A DNA stretch of 64,000 bases from Golubevia sp. BC0850 (GCA_012976225.1 JAAVVG010000002.1:1364001-1428000), one strand, 5' to 3'. Positions 1 to 12,022 are shown, numbered from the stretch's first letter. Program-made: numbers and translations. The notes: generated by a model not told the origin, from the letters alone.

Positions 1-111
1 TTCGCTCATAGGTTTCTTTCAGAAGGCGAGAGAAACAGCAACGTAACGAAAGATGTGTTGATTAAAGAAGCAATATTCATATGCAAATATGCAAAAAAAG
101 GATTTTCTGCT

Positions 112-3100
112 TCATTCCTCGTCAATATCAACGTCCAAAGCGGGCAAGTTCTTTCTATTGTAATCCTTTCCTATCCGTCCTCTTGCAGCTCCAGACTCGT
201 CGATCCCTTTGTTCACATTGGCGTCCGGAGCTAACTGACTTCTCAATCTGGCTTTGAAAGGACTTGCTTGCTCGGCATGATCTTTTGAATTGACAGCGAC
301 ATCACTGTGAGAACCTAAGTCTGTCTGGAAGTGAGGTTCAGTTGGTTTTAACTTGTCCTCTCCGCTAGCAGGGCGCCGCCTAGTTAATTTGAACTTCTCA
401 AATCTCGATTTTCTGGGAGCTCCAGATTCGCAGTCTTCGTCGTCCAGATCGTCCTCACTTGGAATCCTGTAGGGAAGCGGTACGTCTCGACAGACTCGGT
501 AAATATCGACGTTCCCCAGATGCTCGTTCTCAAGCCTGTAGAAATTCCATTGAAACCTCCTCAGAACTTCTAGCAGAGCGATGATGAAGACTTTGAGAGT
601 AGTACTTGCTGGACCAGGTAGAAGATAGATGGACCAACCAAATCTTAGGATCACGTTAGAACAGACGGAGAAGTAGTAGAGCGGCCAGGTCGATTCGAAT
701 GCGAGCTCGTTTCGAAGGAGTGGGTATTTGCAGTTCCTTTTCAAAAGACTCCAGTCCATAGTGATGTCCCACGTCGAGGTATAGAGGGAGTAGATGATTC
801 CAAAGACCCTGAAATAAAGGACGCAAATGCAAAAGTGACACTCAGCTTCTAGTCATCGGTCACCACTGTTTCCGTTGACTGGACTCACCATAACAAAGCC
901 AGGTCCTTATTTCCCTGAGATCCACGCTTGTAATTCTGATAGAAGAAATGATAAAGAATAGTGGAAGCGTACCTTTCGAAGTGAAAGAGAAGAAGAGTGG
1001 ATGCGCGTTAGATACACAGGATTGATCTGTGAGCGAGATTGAGGGTGGACTTACTTTCCAGCGTTGACCAAATGAAGATAGGCGGTACTCTCCGAGTCTT
1101 TGAACCTTCTCAGGCATTGGATTAGTCGGAGAAAGGCTGGGAGAGAGGCCAGCCTGTGAATGAGAAGAAGGAGAAGGAAAAGTGAGCTCGAGTGAAAAGA
1201 TGCCAACAACTGCAGATAGCTTTCGTCGTTTCTTTACACTTACGCAGCGGTCCAGAAAGTGCCGTTGGAATGGCAAGTATCCGGTGTCTTCCATTTTCTA
1301 TCGTATTCACAGCCGATTAGCCATAAACTCGAGATAGTATAAGCCAATGAGTTGAGTTCGTCTCCCAAGAAGAAATCTCGAAATTCAATGCTTGATAGAA
1401 CCCCAGCTTGAAAGACTCGAAGTACGGACCGAACAAACCAGGTTCTGCTTCGATAATTCATGATATGAATCGGATTCAACAGAATGAGAAGAACCGCCAC
1501 TATCCAGACCAAGGGCCAAGAGGTGGGTGCTATTGAGTCCGGAAAGGGGTTCAAGAAGGAGACCCAAAAGCAGAGTGAAAGCAGCAGAAGGAAGAAGGTT
1601 GGCATTTCGAAGTAAGTCCTGTAGTCTATGGTATGCCTGACGTCCCATTCCTGTAGATCGGAACGAAGAGAGAATAGGCCTGAATGAATAGCGACTCTTA
1701 ACCAGACTAGGGTCATCGAGTCAGCTACTTACGAAGATAAAAGTCGCATTGATTCTGTTCCGGTTCCATGCCATAAGGTTTAATCCGAAGAGTAAAGCAA
1801 AGATGGGTGGTAAGAACAATGCTCCGTACACTTTGTACAGCTCCTCGTGGTTTGGAATCTCGACAAAAGTGTTAGGGTGGTGTGCTGCGAGAGTGGACGT
1901 TCGAGAGTGTCAGTTCAACTTTCTTTCGAATTCTCATCGATCTATGTGACACTTCCTGTCGCCCTCTTCTCAGTACTGCGCTCACTTTGTACTATTCCAG
2001 CCACAGTGGCACAAAGTGCGATCCCCAGAAAGATTCCGGATCTAAACACTGAGAGGTGATGACTTGACGTCTCTCCCAAAGTGCTTCGAGTTCCAGCTCT
2101 AAGCCTCTCGACAGCACGTTTTCTGTTTCCGTGTTCAAAATAGGCTGCGAAGATGCCTTCTGTAGCTTTAATGAGCTTTTCGATCCTATCACTCTTCACC
2201 AGAGCAGTTTGACTAACTTTCTCTGAATACCAGCTTTCGGAAATCCCAGCAACGTGTACCGTCTTTTCTAATTTCTTCATGGACTTCTGAAACCCCGTTC
2301 GATTTAGAATCTTGAAGTTCCGTAGAAGCTCAAGAGTCCGGTAGTAATCGACCAAAGCTGCTTTTAACTTCTTTCTTGCGTTCCTGTACGTTTCTGGATT
2401 ATGAGCTGCAGATTTGGTCTTTTCGCTCTGCTCTTCTAGTTCTGGAGTCTTGAGACTTGATATTTCAGCTTGCATGACCTCTGCTAATGCTAGAGATCTT
2501 CTTCTACTTCCTTCGTCCTCTCCACTTGATCGGGTGTCCTCCAGCGCCTTTTGGTGAGTTCCTTCTGAAGCTGTTTGGCCTGTGAGAAGGGGTCGAATTG
2601 AAGGAAAAGAGATGACTCCAGACAGAGCTTTTGAAGTGCCGGGTGACTCAGCTTCGAATTTGGCTTTGAAGTGTTGTCGATGATCGGCCAGCTTTTGAAG
2701 ATGAAGAGAAGGGTAGAGAAGGAGGAACCAGCCCAGAGACTTGGGTTACTTTTGTACAGTCTACACGCCTTGGACGTGAGGGCGAATCATGAGGCTAGAC
2801 TCACTTCTTTCAGTTGTCTAGCAAGAACAGCGAACCTATCTTTGATTTCTTCTTCGCGTTTGTCGAAGAAGTCCAAGACTCTTTCCAGTTCATTGGAAGC
2901 CGCTGAAAAGACTTGAGCCTCCGATTGGTCGAAGTTCTCTGAGATGAGATCTTGAAGAGAAGACCCTGACCTTCCTGTGAGAAGTGCAAAGGGTGGCAGG
3001 GAAAAGTCAGAGATGACATCGAGAGAAAAAGTACCACAAGAAAGTGACTCAAACTCACCTGCTTTGTTGTTCCCACTCGAAGCCTTGTTCTTCCCTCTGA

Positions 3101-4123
3101 AGCTGAACCTTCCTTCACTTCCCGATCTTGAACCGAGACCTCTTTTTCTGGGATTTGGAGTTGAAAATTCGTCCCGAGATTTTGCCACATCAGCAAAGAT
3201 TTGAGGGTTTTCCTCGACCTGGGTTCCATCAGAATCTAAAGCGTCAGCTTCATCCGGATCATTTCTTAGATCAGATGAAACATTCAATTTCGGCTTTGCG
3301 TTGATGGAGGCACCTAATTGATCTTGATCCTGGGTGTAGTTGGTTGCGGCTGAACTCCAAGTCACAGTGCGATGACTTGACCCATCAACATCGTCGGATC
3401 TGGAGTGCTCGACGCTTGATGTTACTGGAGATTGAACTTCCGTAACCATCTGATTATCGTTCGTGGTTGGGAAACGGGAATCTAATCTTGAAGCGATGTT
3501 GGAGAGGACTTTTGGAATCGGCACCAATCTTGAACCCCCAGCTTCCTCGAGATTACTCGGTGACTTGAGAAGATCGTCTTGCAACTGTAAGCCTGTTCCG
3601 ACTAGAGAGATAGGCAGGAGACTATCTCGCTCTCGAGCTATTCCTTCAGGACTGAAAGATTGGTCCTCTTTGGAAGAAAGAGCGTTCGGTTCGATTGTGG
3701 GCTCGTCTTGATCTGTATCATTCGTGGACCTTCTGGTCATTCCACGGAAAGTGCCTCTTCGTCGGAAGTTTGGAAAACCAGTTCCACTTGGACAGCTGCC
3801 TCCTCTGCTTGCCATTCTCTCCAACTCCGCCAGAGCCAGTCTCTTTGATCGATGCTCGTGGACTCTCTTGATGAGTTTCTTCATTCCTCTGTAGTTCAAG
3901 TAAGCTTTCTTCCATTCCGGAACTGATTGCTCCTCTAGATATCTGGCGCTGTGTTAGGAAAAGGATGGATGGTTGATAAGAAAAGCAAGTCGACGAAAGA
4001 ATGAAACCGCCGTCGCTCGCCACCTCCAACTCTCGATCCTCTCGCACTCAGCCATCTTAAACCGTTTCCCCTCTTATCTTGAGGAGGCAGAGGTTTTCAT
4101 TCTTTTGATACTCACAATTTCAT
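112..4123 (-). CDS. SYG1: SYG1/XPR1-type phosphate exporter (SPX-EXS protein)
   Basis: Multi-span membrane protein that exports inorganic phosphate and is gated by inositol pyrophosphates bound to its N-terminal SPX domain. Exon 1 is only 8 nt (4116-4123); it splices to 3948 to give MKFARYLEEQSVPEWKKAYL, the classic SPX start. The SPX domain is split by a long Ser/Asp-rich insert (about 3000-3850) and resumes near 2200-2330 with LNRTGFQKSMKKLEK and a TEGIFAAYFEHG segment. Hydrophobic segments follow from about 2000. The EXS domain shows FFLGDELNSLAYTISSLW, a PAFLRLIQCLRRF segment and RRFQWNFYRLENEHLGNVD near 490-560. The last 130 or so residues are charged and disordered. There are roughly eight to ten short introns with GTGAGT donors. 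Family identity is very sure; the inner exon borders I did not test are less so. The S. cerevisiae SYG1 relative is the same family. Confidence 0.92.
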
Positions 4124-5148
4124 GGTGCTAGTTGAGCTCTAGAAAGATAGACGGGTAGAGAGATAGAAGCAGAAGCAGAAGGTTGATGAGAATGCTAACG
4201 CTGGCCCAGTTTAGAAGTTGAAATTGGAAGAAAGAGGGCGTTACATTTCGATAGGTGATTCTTGATTATATATCCAAATCTGGAGTATGTAAGGTCATTG
4301 GTAATGAGACAGGAGTTGGAATGATGGCGTGTTGACTGTCGATCCATTTCAATTTCAATTTGCAATTCCCAAAGAAGAACATTACGTACTCTGGCTAGCT
4401 GGCTTCCGTCCATTTCTCTCCCAAAACCTATGTAGAATCTTGATTAATTGATCGATGTTTGTTTCTTATCACGAGAGTTTCTAATATCTCCACTCACAGC
4501 AGCTCACTCTCTCCACTGCCTTTCGTTTGTCGGTCGGATAGATCCGAAGAACAACACCTTGCGTAAACCCTCGATTCTCAATCTCCGATCTCGTGAACAC
4601 CCATTTCTAGTGATTCTAATCTTAAGATTCGAGCTTAGGATCAACGGAGGCAAGAGGATAGAACGGAGAAGAGGATTTCAAGAGACCATTTCAGCCGCAA
4701 CTCGGATACTCTTCCCTTCACCTTTCGAACGGTGGGGTGAACCCTTTTTTCTGCCCTCCAATTGAGTGTTGGTATGTAGCAGTAGCCAAGAATGTGATCT
4801 TCCTTTCTGCACTACCAAAGGGTTGGAGCTGAGTGGAACGTCGATTTGAAGGAAGAAGAGAAAAAAATCTAAAGCGGAGGGTTGCGAGATCCAAAGAAAT
4901 GAAAGATGAAAGAATACAAGGAAGACTTTGAGAACAGAGAAATGATCTGAGGTGAACATCTTTGTTTGCCCTGGAGGTCAAAGACTCAGGTTTGATTCCT
5001 ATCGAAATGGTCTAAGGTAGAAGAGAAGAAGGTGGAGATTAACATCAGTTGCTAAGCTGCCAATTCCGACCTTCAGTTGTTCCAGGTCTCTCTACTCACC
5101 TCATATCCACTTCAATGCTTTAGTTCTCACTACATCTAGTCAACGTGC
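4124..5148. other. Intergenic stretch upstream of SYG1
   Basis: No convincing gene. Open frames here (for example 4448-4765 plus and 4718-4981 minus) lack an ATG start, known motifs or good splice partners. The part next to 4123 must hold the SYG1 promoter and 5' leader. Confidence 0.5.
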
Positions 5149-5574
5149 TCAAACGACATTGATGATCTGGACACTCAACACTAAACCGACGAAGCTCAAA
5201 ATCAACCAGTTGACGGTTTCCCTCTCGATCCCATCCGTTGAATCTTCCTCCTCCTCCTGAACATCTCCTTCTGAACTTGATTTTGAAGAAGTGGAAGTGG
5301 AGCCGGCGGCAGAAGAAAGACCAGTTTTATTTCCTACAAACATATCTGCGCACTCATTTGCCTCTTCATTCGTTTCAGAATAGAAGCAGAAAACATTTCC
5401 CAAAATCTCCCCAGAGCTCTGCTCTGCGTCTTTTCCAACGACAGTTGCATTTTCTCTGGTTGGTCCACAGGTTCTTGCTAATTCTTCACAAGTTGTATAG
5501 GTGCAGTTCCAGGGTTGCTGCCAGCTGGTGGCTAGGATCTCTGGGGTGCAGCTTAAATTGGAATTGCTGCTCAA
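5149..5574 (-). CDS. Possible Cys-rich surface protein with GPI-type tail (5' end unresolved)
   Basis: An open frame of about 141 codons that reads like the outer part of a fungal surface protein: six or so cysteines, several N-glycosylation sequons (NCT, NAT, NKT), a Ser/Thr-rich then acidic linker, and a C-terminal hydrophobic segment ending LILSFVGLVLSVQIINVV, as in a GPI-anchor signal or a single membrane anchor. The frame has no ATG. It opens at a TTG after an in-frame stop, so a 5' exon with a signal peptide is probably missing. Branch-like CTGAC and candidate AG acceptors lie at about 5568-5602 on this strand, but I could not find a persuasive first exon. A TATA-like TATAAAAA on this strand (about 5614-5622) confuses the picture. 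No family recognised. Confidence 0.35.
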   Translation of the reverse strand: MSSNSNLSCTPEILATSWQQPWNCTYTTCEELARTCGPTRENATVVGKDAEQSSGEILGNVFCFYSETNEEANECADMFVGNKTGLSSAAGSTSTSSKSSSEGDVQEEEEDSTDGIERETVNWLILSFVGLVLSVQIINVV

Positions 5575-7099
5575 TTTTGAAGTTGGTAGATTGAGTCAGG
5601 AAGTTGGAGAGTGCTTTTTATAAGGTGAGAGAATAGACAGAAATGTTCAAGCCTTTTGGGCCGAAAGAGCAGGAATCTCACACGACTGAGACGGAGACCT
5701 CGCGGGGAAGACATCATGCGCGATGATGTACTTGGTTGCTTCTATACCGGAAACTTGGGATCGATTCAAAGGGTCGGGGAAGTCAAAGGGAGGGGTAGAG
5801 CGGAGAGAGAAGGTCCTGGTTACAAAGCGCGCAACCCCTGATGCTCTCAAAGTAGAAAAAGACTATCCTCATCATACAGAGAGAATGACCAGGTAACATG
5901 GGGAATAGTCCCTCTGGATACACTTATGTCTGTGATGCGCTTTTGGAAAGGTCAAGAAGGGAGTAAATGAGTGAGGTGAGAGCAGCAAAGAAAGAAGTCT
6001 CGGAAGGTAGTGGAGGGTAAAGTTACCCTTGGTGAGCTCGAAACCCAGACAGAGAAGGTAAATATATATTTAAAAAGTCACTGAACAAGATCTGACAGAA
6101 GGGAAGCTGCCAGTTCAGGCGAAACTTTCTCCTTTTGGTCTCTTAGCTTTCCTTCTAGGGGGTGCTCCTTCAAGCTGTTCTCTCACAAATTCTCTTCTGG
6201 ATATATGGGTGTGGTGAAAAAATTGCATATGCTAAACTGAAACCTGAAGTTGAAAAGATGGTGAAAGTGGAGGGACAAGAGACAAGGTGTGGCATCTCAC
6301 CTTTGCTTCTTAGAGCTCACTCTATCGTTCTGGGGCACTACTTCTACTCAAGATGATTGAGTTGTATCATATTCGGAAAGTTGCAGGCCCTGTATTTCTG
6401 ATGGTATGTAGACATCTGAGCCCAAAGAAGTCACAACCAGCATCTTGGGTTTTGTGGTTGAGGAGCTAGGTGCGAACGATTGATGAAGTAGGTACTTGAG
6501 AGTCTCGTCTGGCTTTGCAGAAGGTTAAAAGAGATCGGCTACAAGGAAGGCTTTTGTGCATAGTGCCATACAGAACGGCAAGAAGGGGGGGGGGGTTCTT
6601 CTGTGTCAAGGACCTCCCTCTTCTTCTTCTTTGGAGGCCCACTTTATCCAGGGAGCTTTTGAAATTGAGCGATTTTCCTTCATAGAGTCACTTAGAACAA
6701 TGGAAGGGAGAGCTAGGGTAAAAAGAGAGGGGAACCCTGTTCTAGAGATCTCTCGCACTTCTGGCTAGTCCTTCGACCAGGGGCCTACGCACCTCTAGAC
6801 CATGCTGAAGGGTGTAAGCGGAGTAGAAATGATAAGAAATAGGGTCGAGAGGAGTGGTTAGGTGTGGGAGAATTTTTTTTCGAAGGGGACTGGAGGGGTC
6901 AAAAAGTGACCAAATGGAGCCCCAAGACCCAGTCTTGTTCAGTCTCTCATCCAAGCACCGCCGTGAGGCCGACGCTCTCCTCTTCCGGAATCGCGTTGTT
7001 GCCTGCTAGCTGGGTACACGTGACGTGACGCTGGTTGGTGATGAGGTCTTGGGCAAGACTACCACAAAGCCACACAGAGATGATCGTCGGCAAAAAAGT
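5575..7099. other. Gene-poor stretch
   Basis: No supported gene. It contains an AT-rich patch near 6060-6075, an 11-nt G run (6585-6595), and short open frames such as 6162-6356 and 6556-6768 without recognisable content. Sequence 5' of 7100 includes the Pol III terminator of the tRNA. Confidence 0.5.
7092..7097 (-). terminator. Pol III terminator of the tRNA
   Basis: Six consecutive T on the minus strand, two bases past the tRNA discriminator base. Confidence 0.7.
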
Positions 7100-7205
7100 T
7101 GTCCTCAGTGTGGATTGAACACACGGCCTCGGCGAAGCCGCTCTCTAGACTATTCTAAGGATCTTAATGCTTCAGTGCCACGCTCTCCCACTGAGCTATA
7201 AGGAC
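7100..7205 (-). tRNA. Intron-containing tRNA gene, probably tRNA-Phe(GAA)
   Basis: Acceptor strands GTCCTTA and TGAGGAC pair over 7 bp, with discriminator A at 7100. The D arm reads TAGCTCAGTGGGAGAGC (A box) and the T arm GTGTG-TTCAATC-CACAC (B box). The anticodon loop begins CTGAAG, giving anticodon GAA if the intron sits at the usual place one base 3' of the anticodon. Removing about 34 nt leaves a 72-nt mature tRNA. The anticodon stem is TGGCA against CGCCG, so the last pair (A-C) is a mismatch and the first is U-G. That, and the long GC hairpin inside the intron, make the isotype uncertain. A run of six T on this strand (7092-7097) is a Pol III terminator. Confidence 0.7.
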
Positions 7206-7548
7206 ATTTGCTTAATGGATGATGGGGGATCTCGAAATTGGATTTATGATTAATTCGAAAGGAGGCTGAGACTCGCCTACTTGGTGTCACTCATTCTCTC
7301 CCCTCATTCTGTTCTGACCACTCTGAACCCCAAAATGTGCTCCGATCGCCGTGAGACCTTTCATGAGGCCTAACCCAAAAACCAAGCATTAGAGGGAAAA
7401 AGGTTCAGAAGGAGTCTCAGCCTAGACGAAGCGGTCCTTCTAGTTTTGGAGGGTCTCACTCGCAGGTGGATGAAGACATCGAGATCGGCCGGCCTACTCC
7501 AGTTGGTGTCCTTTCTTACTCCAGAACGTCACTTTCGCCCTGATCAAC
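7206..7548. other. Stretch between tRNA and F-box-like locus
   Basis: No confirmed gene. From about 7421 a plus-strand frame beginning LDEAVLLVLEGLTRRW resembles the first helix of an F-box. It may be a lost or diverged N-terminus of the locus at 7549, but the frames do not connect simply. Confidence 0.35.
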
Positions 7549-8430
7549 ATGGATTCAACCAATTTGCTGTTTCAAAGAGAGCCAATATTCGGTAGTCAGA
7601 TTCAGCAGCTGGTGGTACGACCCTTCAAAGGCAACACTACCGAAGAGCAGCGAGCATCGTTCGTCAAACTCTGGGTGGCTCTTATTTCTGCATCCGGAGG
7701 AAGACTCACTCAACTCGAAGCTAGATATCAAATGTTGGAAAGCATACTGAGCAAGTGTCAGACTCCAGGCTCTAGTCTTAGCAGGTGGAATCTTCTCGTT
7801 CCTGTTTGTGGCTATTAGTCAAGGAAGCAGCATCCCACTCCCTTTCCTAACTCAATCCCTGAAGAGCCTCTTTTGGGTCTCTAGTATAGATCACAAATGG
7901 AACATGACAGCACAGAACATGATCTGGATCTCGGGTGAGTTGGAAAGGTCCCTCGTCTCTCCCTTCACTCAAACTGAACTCCGATCTTTCCCCTGGCCTC
8001 CAATCTTTCCCATACGATCTGAATGGCAAAAGTGTTTTGCCCATATTTGACACAGGCTCCAATAGAATTCAATTTAGATAAGTTGTCATTCGCTTGTCTT
8101 TTGGAGTACTCGGAAACCTTCAAAGGTCTATCAAACGTCAAGCAGCTAGCTCTCAGACCCAGGATCGTCTGGGATGATGATTTCATCTACAATAGAGGAT
8201 GGCAAAGATGGCGAGGTGAAGAGAGTAACTTGGTGGGAGGGAGTTTAGAGACAGCAGCAGTTTATCACTTTCTTCTGGTTGCAAACTCTCTCGATTCTGT
8301 GGTTCTCTGCCTTACCTTCCCTATTCTCATTTCTTCGTTCCTCAACTTCTACATCTCAAGTATCGAACGTCACTTTTCACTATTTCTCTTCACCTTCATA
8401 TTCAACTTTTCAACGATTGTTTCACTGTAA
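7549..8430 (+). pseudogene. F-box/LRR-like locus, diverged or degenerate
   Basis: Three consecutive plus-strand frames read like one basidiomycete F-box/leucine-rich protein: 7549-7780 has GSQIQQLVVRPFKG and a Trp/Leu-rich helix; 7810-7930 has LKSLFWVSSIDHKWN; 8050-8200 has SNVKQLALRPRIVWDDDFIY. A GTGAGTTGG donor at about 7935 and a CACAG acceptor near 8052 could splice the last two, but the phases I worked out do not agree, and the first junction would need an intron of about 35 nt. Either I have misplaced the splice sites or the gene is decaying. The rest of 8200-8430 is hydrophobic and not clearly coding. The family call rests on style, not on a diagnostic motif. Confidence 0.3.
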
Positions 8431-9405
8431 CTTTGATACTTCATTGTTGAGTCTCGAGAATGTAATTGCTTCGACTTAGTGGAAAAATAGAGGGAGATAT
8501 CCTTTCGGAGAGAAATCCTCTACGCGGGAATCAGAGTTTTCTGAAAAATTTATCCTTGAAAAAGAAGATGGTGTTGACAGATTCAGGAGGCCACAGGCTC
8601 ACAGCTCTCCCATTACTACTCTCGTTAAAAGCCAACAACCTTGGAAGATTCTCAACAGCTTCTGCCACTCTCTTACGGATAGAAAACTGACGGATAGGAA
8701 ACTGGTCCAGGTGGTGGAGTGAGGTTTTCAAATTCAAGCTCATCCACTCAACAATTATCACTCTCGAGCCTTCGTCGCTATAAAAGCACCCTTTAAAACC
8801 CCCACAAATCACGAATCTAGAGGCTTTCGCTCTTCCCGAGTCCTTCAGATCTCTGCCCTTTGTCTCTTTTTGCTCTTCTACTGACCCAAAGTTACGGTGG
8901 CGGCTATGATAGCTATGGCGGCGGTGGAGAATATTAGTGATGCAAAGAAACAGAAAAGAGAAAAGAAAGAAAACTGAAGTACCAAAGACTTCTGTAGCTT
9001 TTATTTGAACGATCTCGAGAAGACGTCTAGGTGTGAGTTCACAAAAGCTCCAACAACCCTAGTGAGATAGATACCTTGTCGTGATCTCCTCATGACTTTC
9101 CTCTCCGGTATGTTCAAATCTTCCAAAGGCGACTGGGAAGCATCAAAATCGAAGTACTTACGAGGTTATCAAAGAACCTCAGCAGATTCTAGAGCTGGCC
9201 TCCTCATTTCAAATGCATTTAAACCGATCATCATTTCCACACAATTTTGTTTCCCAATCCTCAAAACAGAAGGAATAAAACCAACTTGAAAAGGTGAGGA
9301 GAGGGAGAGTTCTGATACAAGAGTCAAGAGAGTCACAAAGATGAGAGTGGGTAAAAAAAGAAAAGAAGCCAAGAGTCCGCTTCGACATTTTGCAGAGTTG
9401 AATTT
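8431..9405. other. Stretch between F-box-like locus and delta-COP
   Basis: No supported gene. At about 8890-8935 the plus strand encodes a short Gly/Tyr-rich tail (QSYGGGYDSYGGGGEY then stop) preceded by CTGACCCAAAG, which looks like a branch site and acceptor. It could be a last exon, but I see no upstream exon for it. Confidence 0.35.
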
Positions 9406-11857
9406 CTAAGCGATGACATAATTCTCAGTACTCAAAACTGACTGCTGTGAGAAAACAGTTGGAGATTCAGAATCCACCTGTATAACATCAGCGACCTGAG
9501 ATGAAAAAAGGGTAGGAGGAGGAGAGAGAAAAAATCAACATCATGATAAATCTCCAAACTCCAAATCGTCTTTCTGAAACTCACCTCAACCATACACATA
9601 GTCTGTTGACTAACGAAATCCACCTTAACAGGATAGAAAACATCATTAACGGTAGCACCATTTGGAACACTGAATTCCAAATTCCCACTCTCATTAATTT
9701 CCTTTGAAATCTCTTCAATTTCCCAAATCACCGAATTGGAATTCTCATCATAAAACCAATTCCCTGGATTCTCTTCTGGATTTTCACCAACCCTAGGTAA
9801 TTCAGGTGAAGTTTCCATTGAATCAGGTAAAGGGATTTCAATCTTAACATTTTTTAAAACTAAATCTTTATTTTCCAATTCGAAATCTAAATTCAATTCT
9901 GCAGAACCAGTATCATCGCCACTTAAAGAAGGCCAACAATTGATAATCAAAGGTAAAAATGTTTCATCTTTAGAATTGAATCTCCATCTCAAAACTGGTA
10001 GAGTTTGATTGATTGGGAATGGTTTTTTAGAATCTTTTAATCCTATGATTCGATTTGATGACCATAAATTCTTATCAACATGAGGATGAGTCTTATAAAC
10101 CGCTTCACCAGAATTGAGAATCGATTTTGAAGAAATCGGTTTCAATTGAATCTTTAATTTGGATTGATTTGGATCTGAAACTCTTAATTCTAAGATTCCT
10201 GAAATGTCTAAAGATGAAGCTCCACCATCTCTAATCCCTGTCATTGAAACTTTTTCCTTGACTAGAAGATGTACGCTGAGAAGATTGTGACGGGAAGAAA
10301 GAATGGGGAGGGGTATGAAAAAGAGAAGGTCAACCAAAACTCATCTCGACTAGTTTCCCACCCATCCTTCTTGGATTCTCTGACTCACCTCTCCTGATGA
10401 ACTGAAGGTAGATAATCCAGAGGATCGGAAGCAGCAGCAGCTACTGGAGGTCTAGAAACCGGAGCAGGATTAGATGCAGGTTGTTCAGGTCCAAGAAGAT
10501 CAACTTCACTTGCATTAGCAGAACTATCAGGAATTGACATTGCTCCCAAAAGTTCTGAATTCTTGGATTTCTTCCCAAGTTGCATTCCTTTTGATTTGAA
10601 AGGTTTGGAAGAAGGAAGAGCGGGTCTGGGAGATTATAGACAAAAGAGAATCAAAGAGAAAAGGGTGGGTCAGTTCTAATCTCTTATCTGTCATTAAAGT
10701 CCACATGTCCTTCTAGTTTGATAAAAGTAGGATTTTTTCGAGTATTACTCACTCTTCAACTCCAGTATCTCTGACTCCATCGAAGCCACTACTAGGGACA
10801 GAGGAATAACCAGAATTGGTGGAAGCTCCAACAGTACCGAATCCTCCACTGTTACCACTTGGTACTCCGCGACGACCTGCATCTCTTCTTTGCATTTCTA
10901 ATTGTTTGGCTCTACGTTTCAATTCTTCCTTGGCTTCCAGTTCTTTGTTCTGAGGTAAAAGGGGGGGGAGGATTGCAGGAAAGGGTTAGAGAGGAGCCTT
11001 TGGACATCTTTTTCAAAAGAGAAGGGAATCCTTCTAGTGATCAAGCTCAAATTCAAACCAAAGCCTATCAATCCTTCTTAAAAGGCGAAAATAAGAGCTC
11101 CATGCATCTCAAAAAGACATCTACCAATCCTTCTCGTCCTGCCCCCCAACTTTTATTCCTTTTAATCTCTTCTAACAAAACTCACCCTCTCAATGATTTC
11201 CTGTATCTTCTCCTCATGACTTTCCATTTCCAAAATGCTTCTAATCTGTTGTAGATTGACATTCTCTCTATAACCCATAGCAGCGATTTCATCAAAAGCA
11301 CCCAACAACTGAAAGGCATTCCTAGAAATCTCCCTTTCATCCAAAGTCTTACACATATCTGAAACCAATCTACTAAATAGATGTAAGGAATCGATGTCTT
11401 GAAGAATGTTTGAAGATTTGTTGGTGATTAGAATCATGTAAAGATCTTCTAAAGGTTGATAGACGTAACGAATCGAATCGGTTTCAATGGTGGTATGTTG
11501 TGAACCTGAAGTTAAGAGTTTTGGAAAGGAGGCAAGTAGTGCTTCTACTCGTGAGCGTGGCATTTCCCGGAATTGCCGTGAGATGACGGCTGAGAGATGC
11601 AGATGAAAGAGGTTGGGCAGGTTAGAACGAGGGAGACAGTTAGGTTGAGATGATTGATTGAAGAAGGACTTACGTTTTCCACCTCTTGTGCATACTGAAG
11701 CTGCTAATAGCACCTGTTAAAATCGTAAGGGAATAGTGATGGAGTAGGTGGGAGCATAATTGGTGATGAGCTGGATTGGATTCAAGAAGATCGGGCCAGG
11801 TAGCTGGTCCTCGTGAGATCCTGGTCGGGTTGACCTTCAATCGGGTGTGCTTACCAT
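9406..11857 (-). CDS. RET2: Coatomer subunit delta (delta-COP)
   Basis: Subunit of the COPI F-subcomplex, needed for retrograde Golgi-to-ER traffic. The first coding exon is just the ATG (11855-11857), followed by GTAAGC; exon 2 (11674-11713) gives VLLAASVCTRGGK and exon 3 starts VISRQFREMPRSRVEALLAS, matching the N-terminal longin-like domain of delta-COP. The middle is a helical KELEAKEELKRRAKQLEMQR segment and a Ser/Gly linker. The C-terminal half is a mu-homology domain (RVHLLVKEKVSMTGIRDGG, WRFNSKDETFLPLIINCWPS), ending with FSQQSVLSTENYVIA. Length is close to the family's usual 520 or so residues. At least five introns. Divergent from HRP1 across 165 bp. Identity is very sure. Confidence 0.95.
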
Positions 11858-12022
11858 GATTTAGGAGTTTTACTCTGGTTTGAATCTTGGACTTTGACGT
11901 TGAATAGAGCGATTAAGGTTAGAGGCTTGCTGAGAAGGTGGGTGGTGGGTACAAAAGAGAGCGAGCTTGTCTTCTACTTCTACTTCCCCTTCCCATCCCG
12001 CGCCCAATCTTTCAATCTCAAA
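11858..12022. promoter_or_regulatory. Divergent promoter, delta-COP / HRP1
   Basis: Only 165 bp separate the two start codons, so both genes must be driven from this interval. A pyrimidine-rich stretch (CTTCTACTTCTACTTCCCC, about 11970-11990) precedes the HRP1 start. No TATA box is obvious. Confidence 0.6.

Noticed and set aside
4448-4981. Overlapping frames upstream of SYG1
   Set aside because: No ATG start, no splice partners and no motif on either strand.
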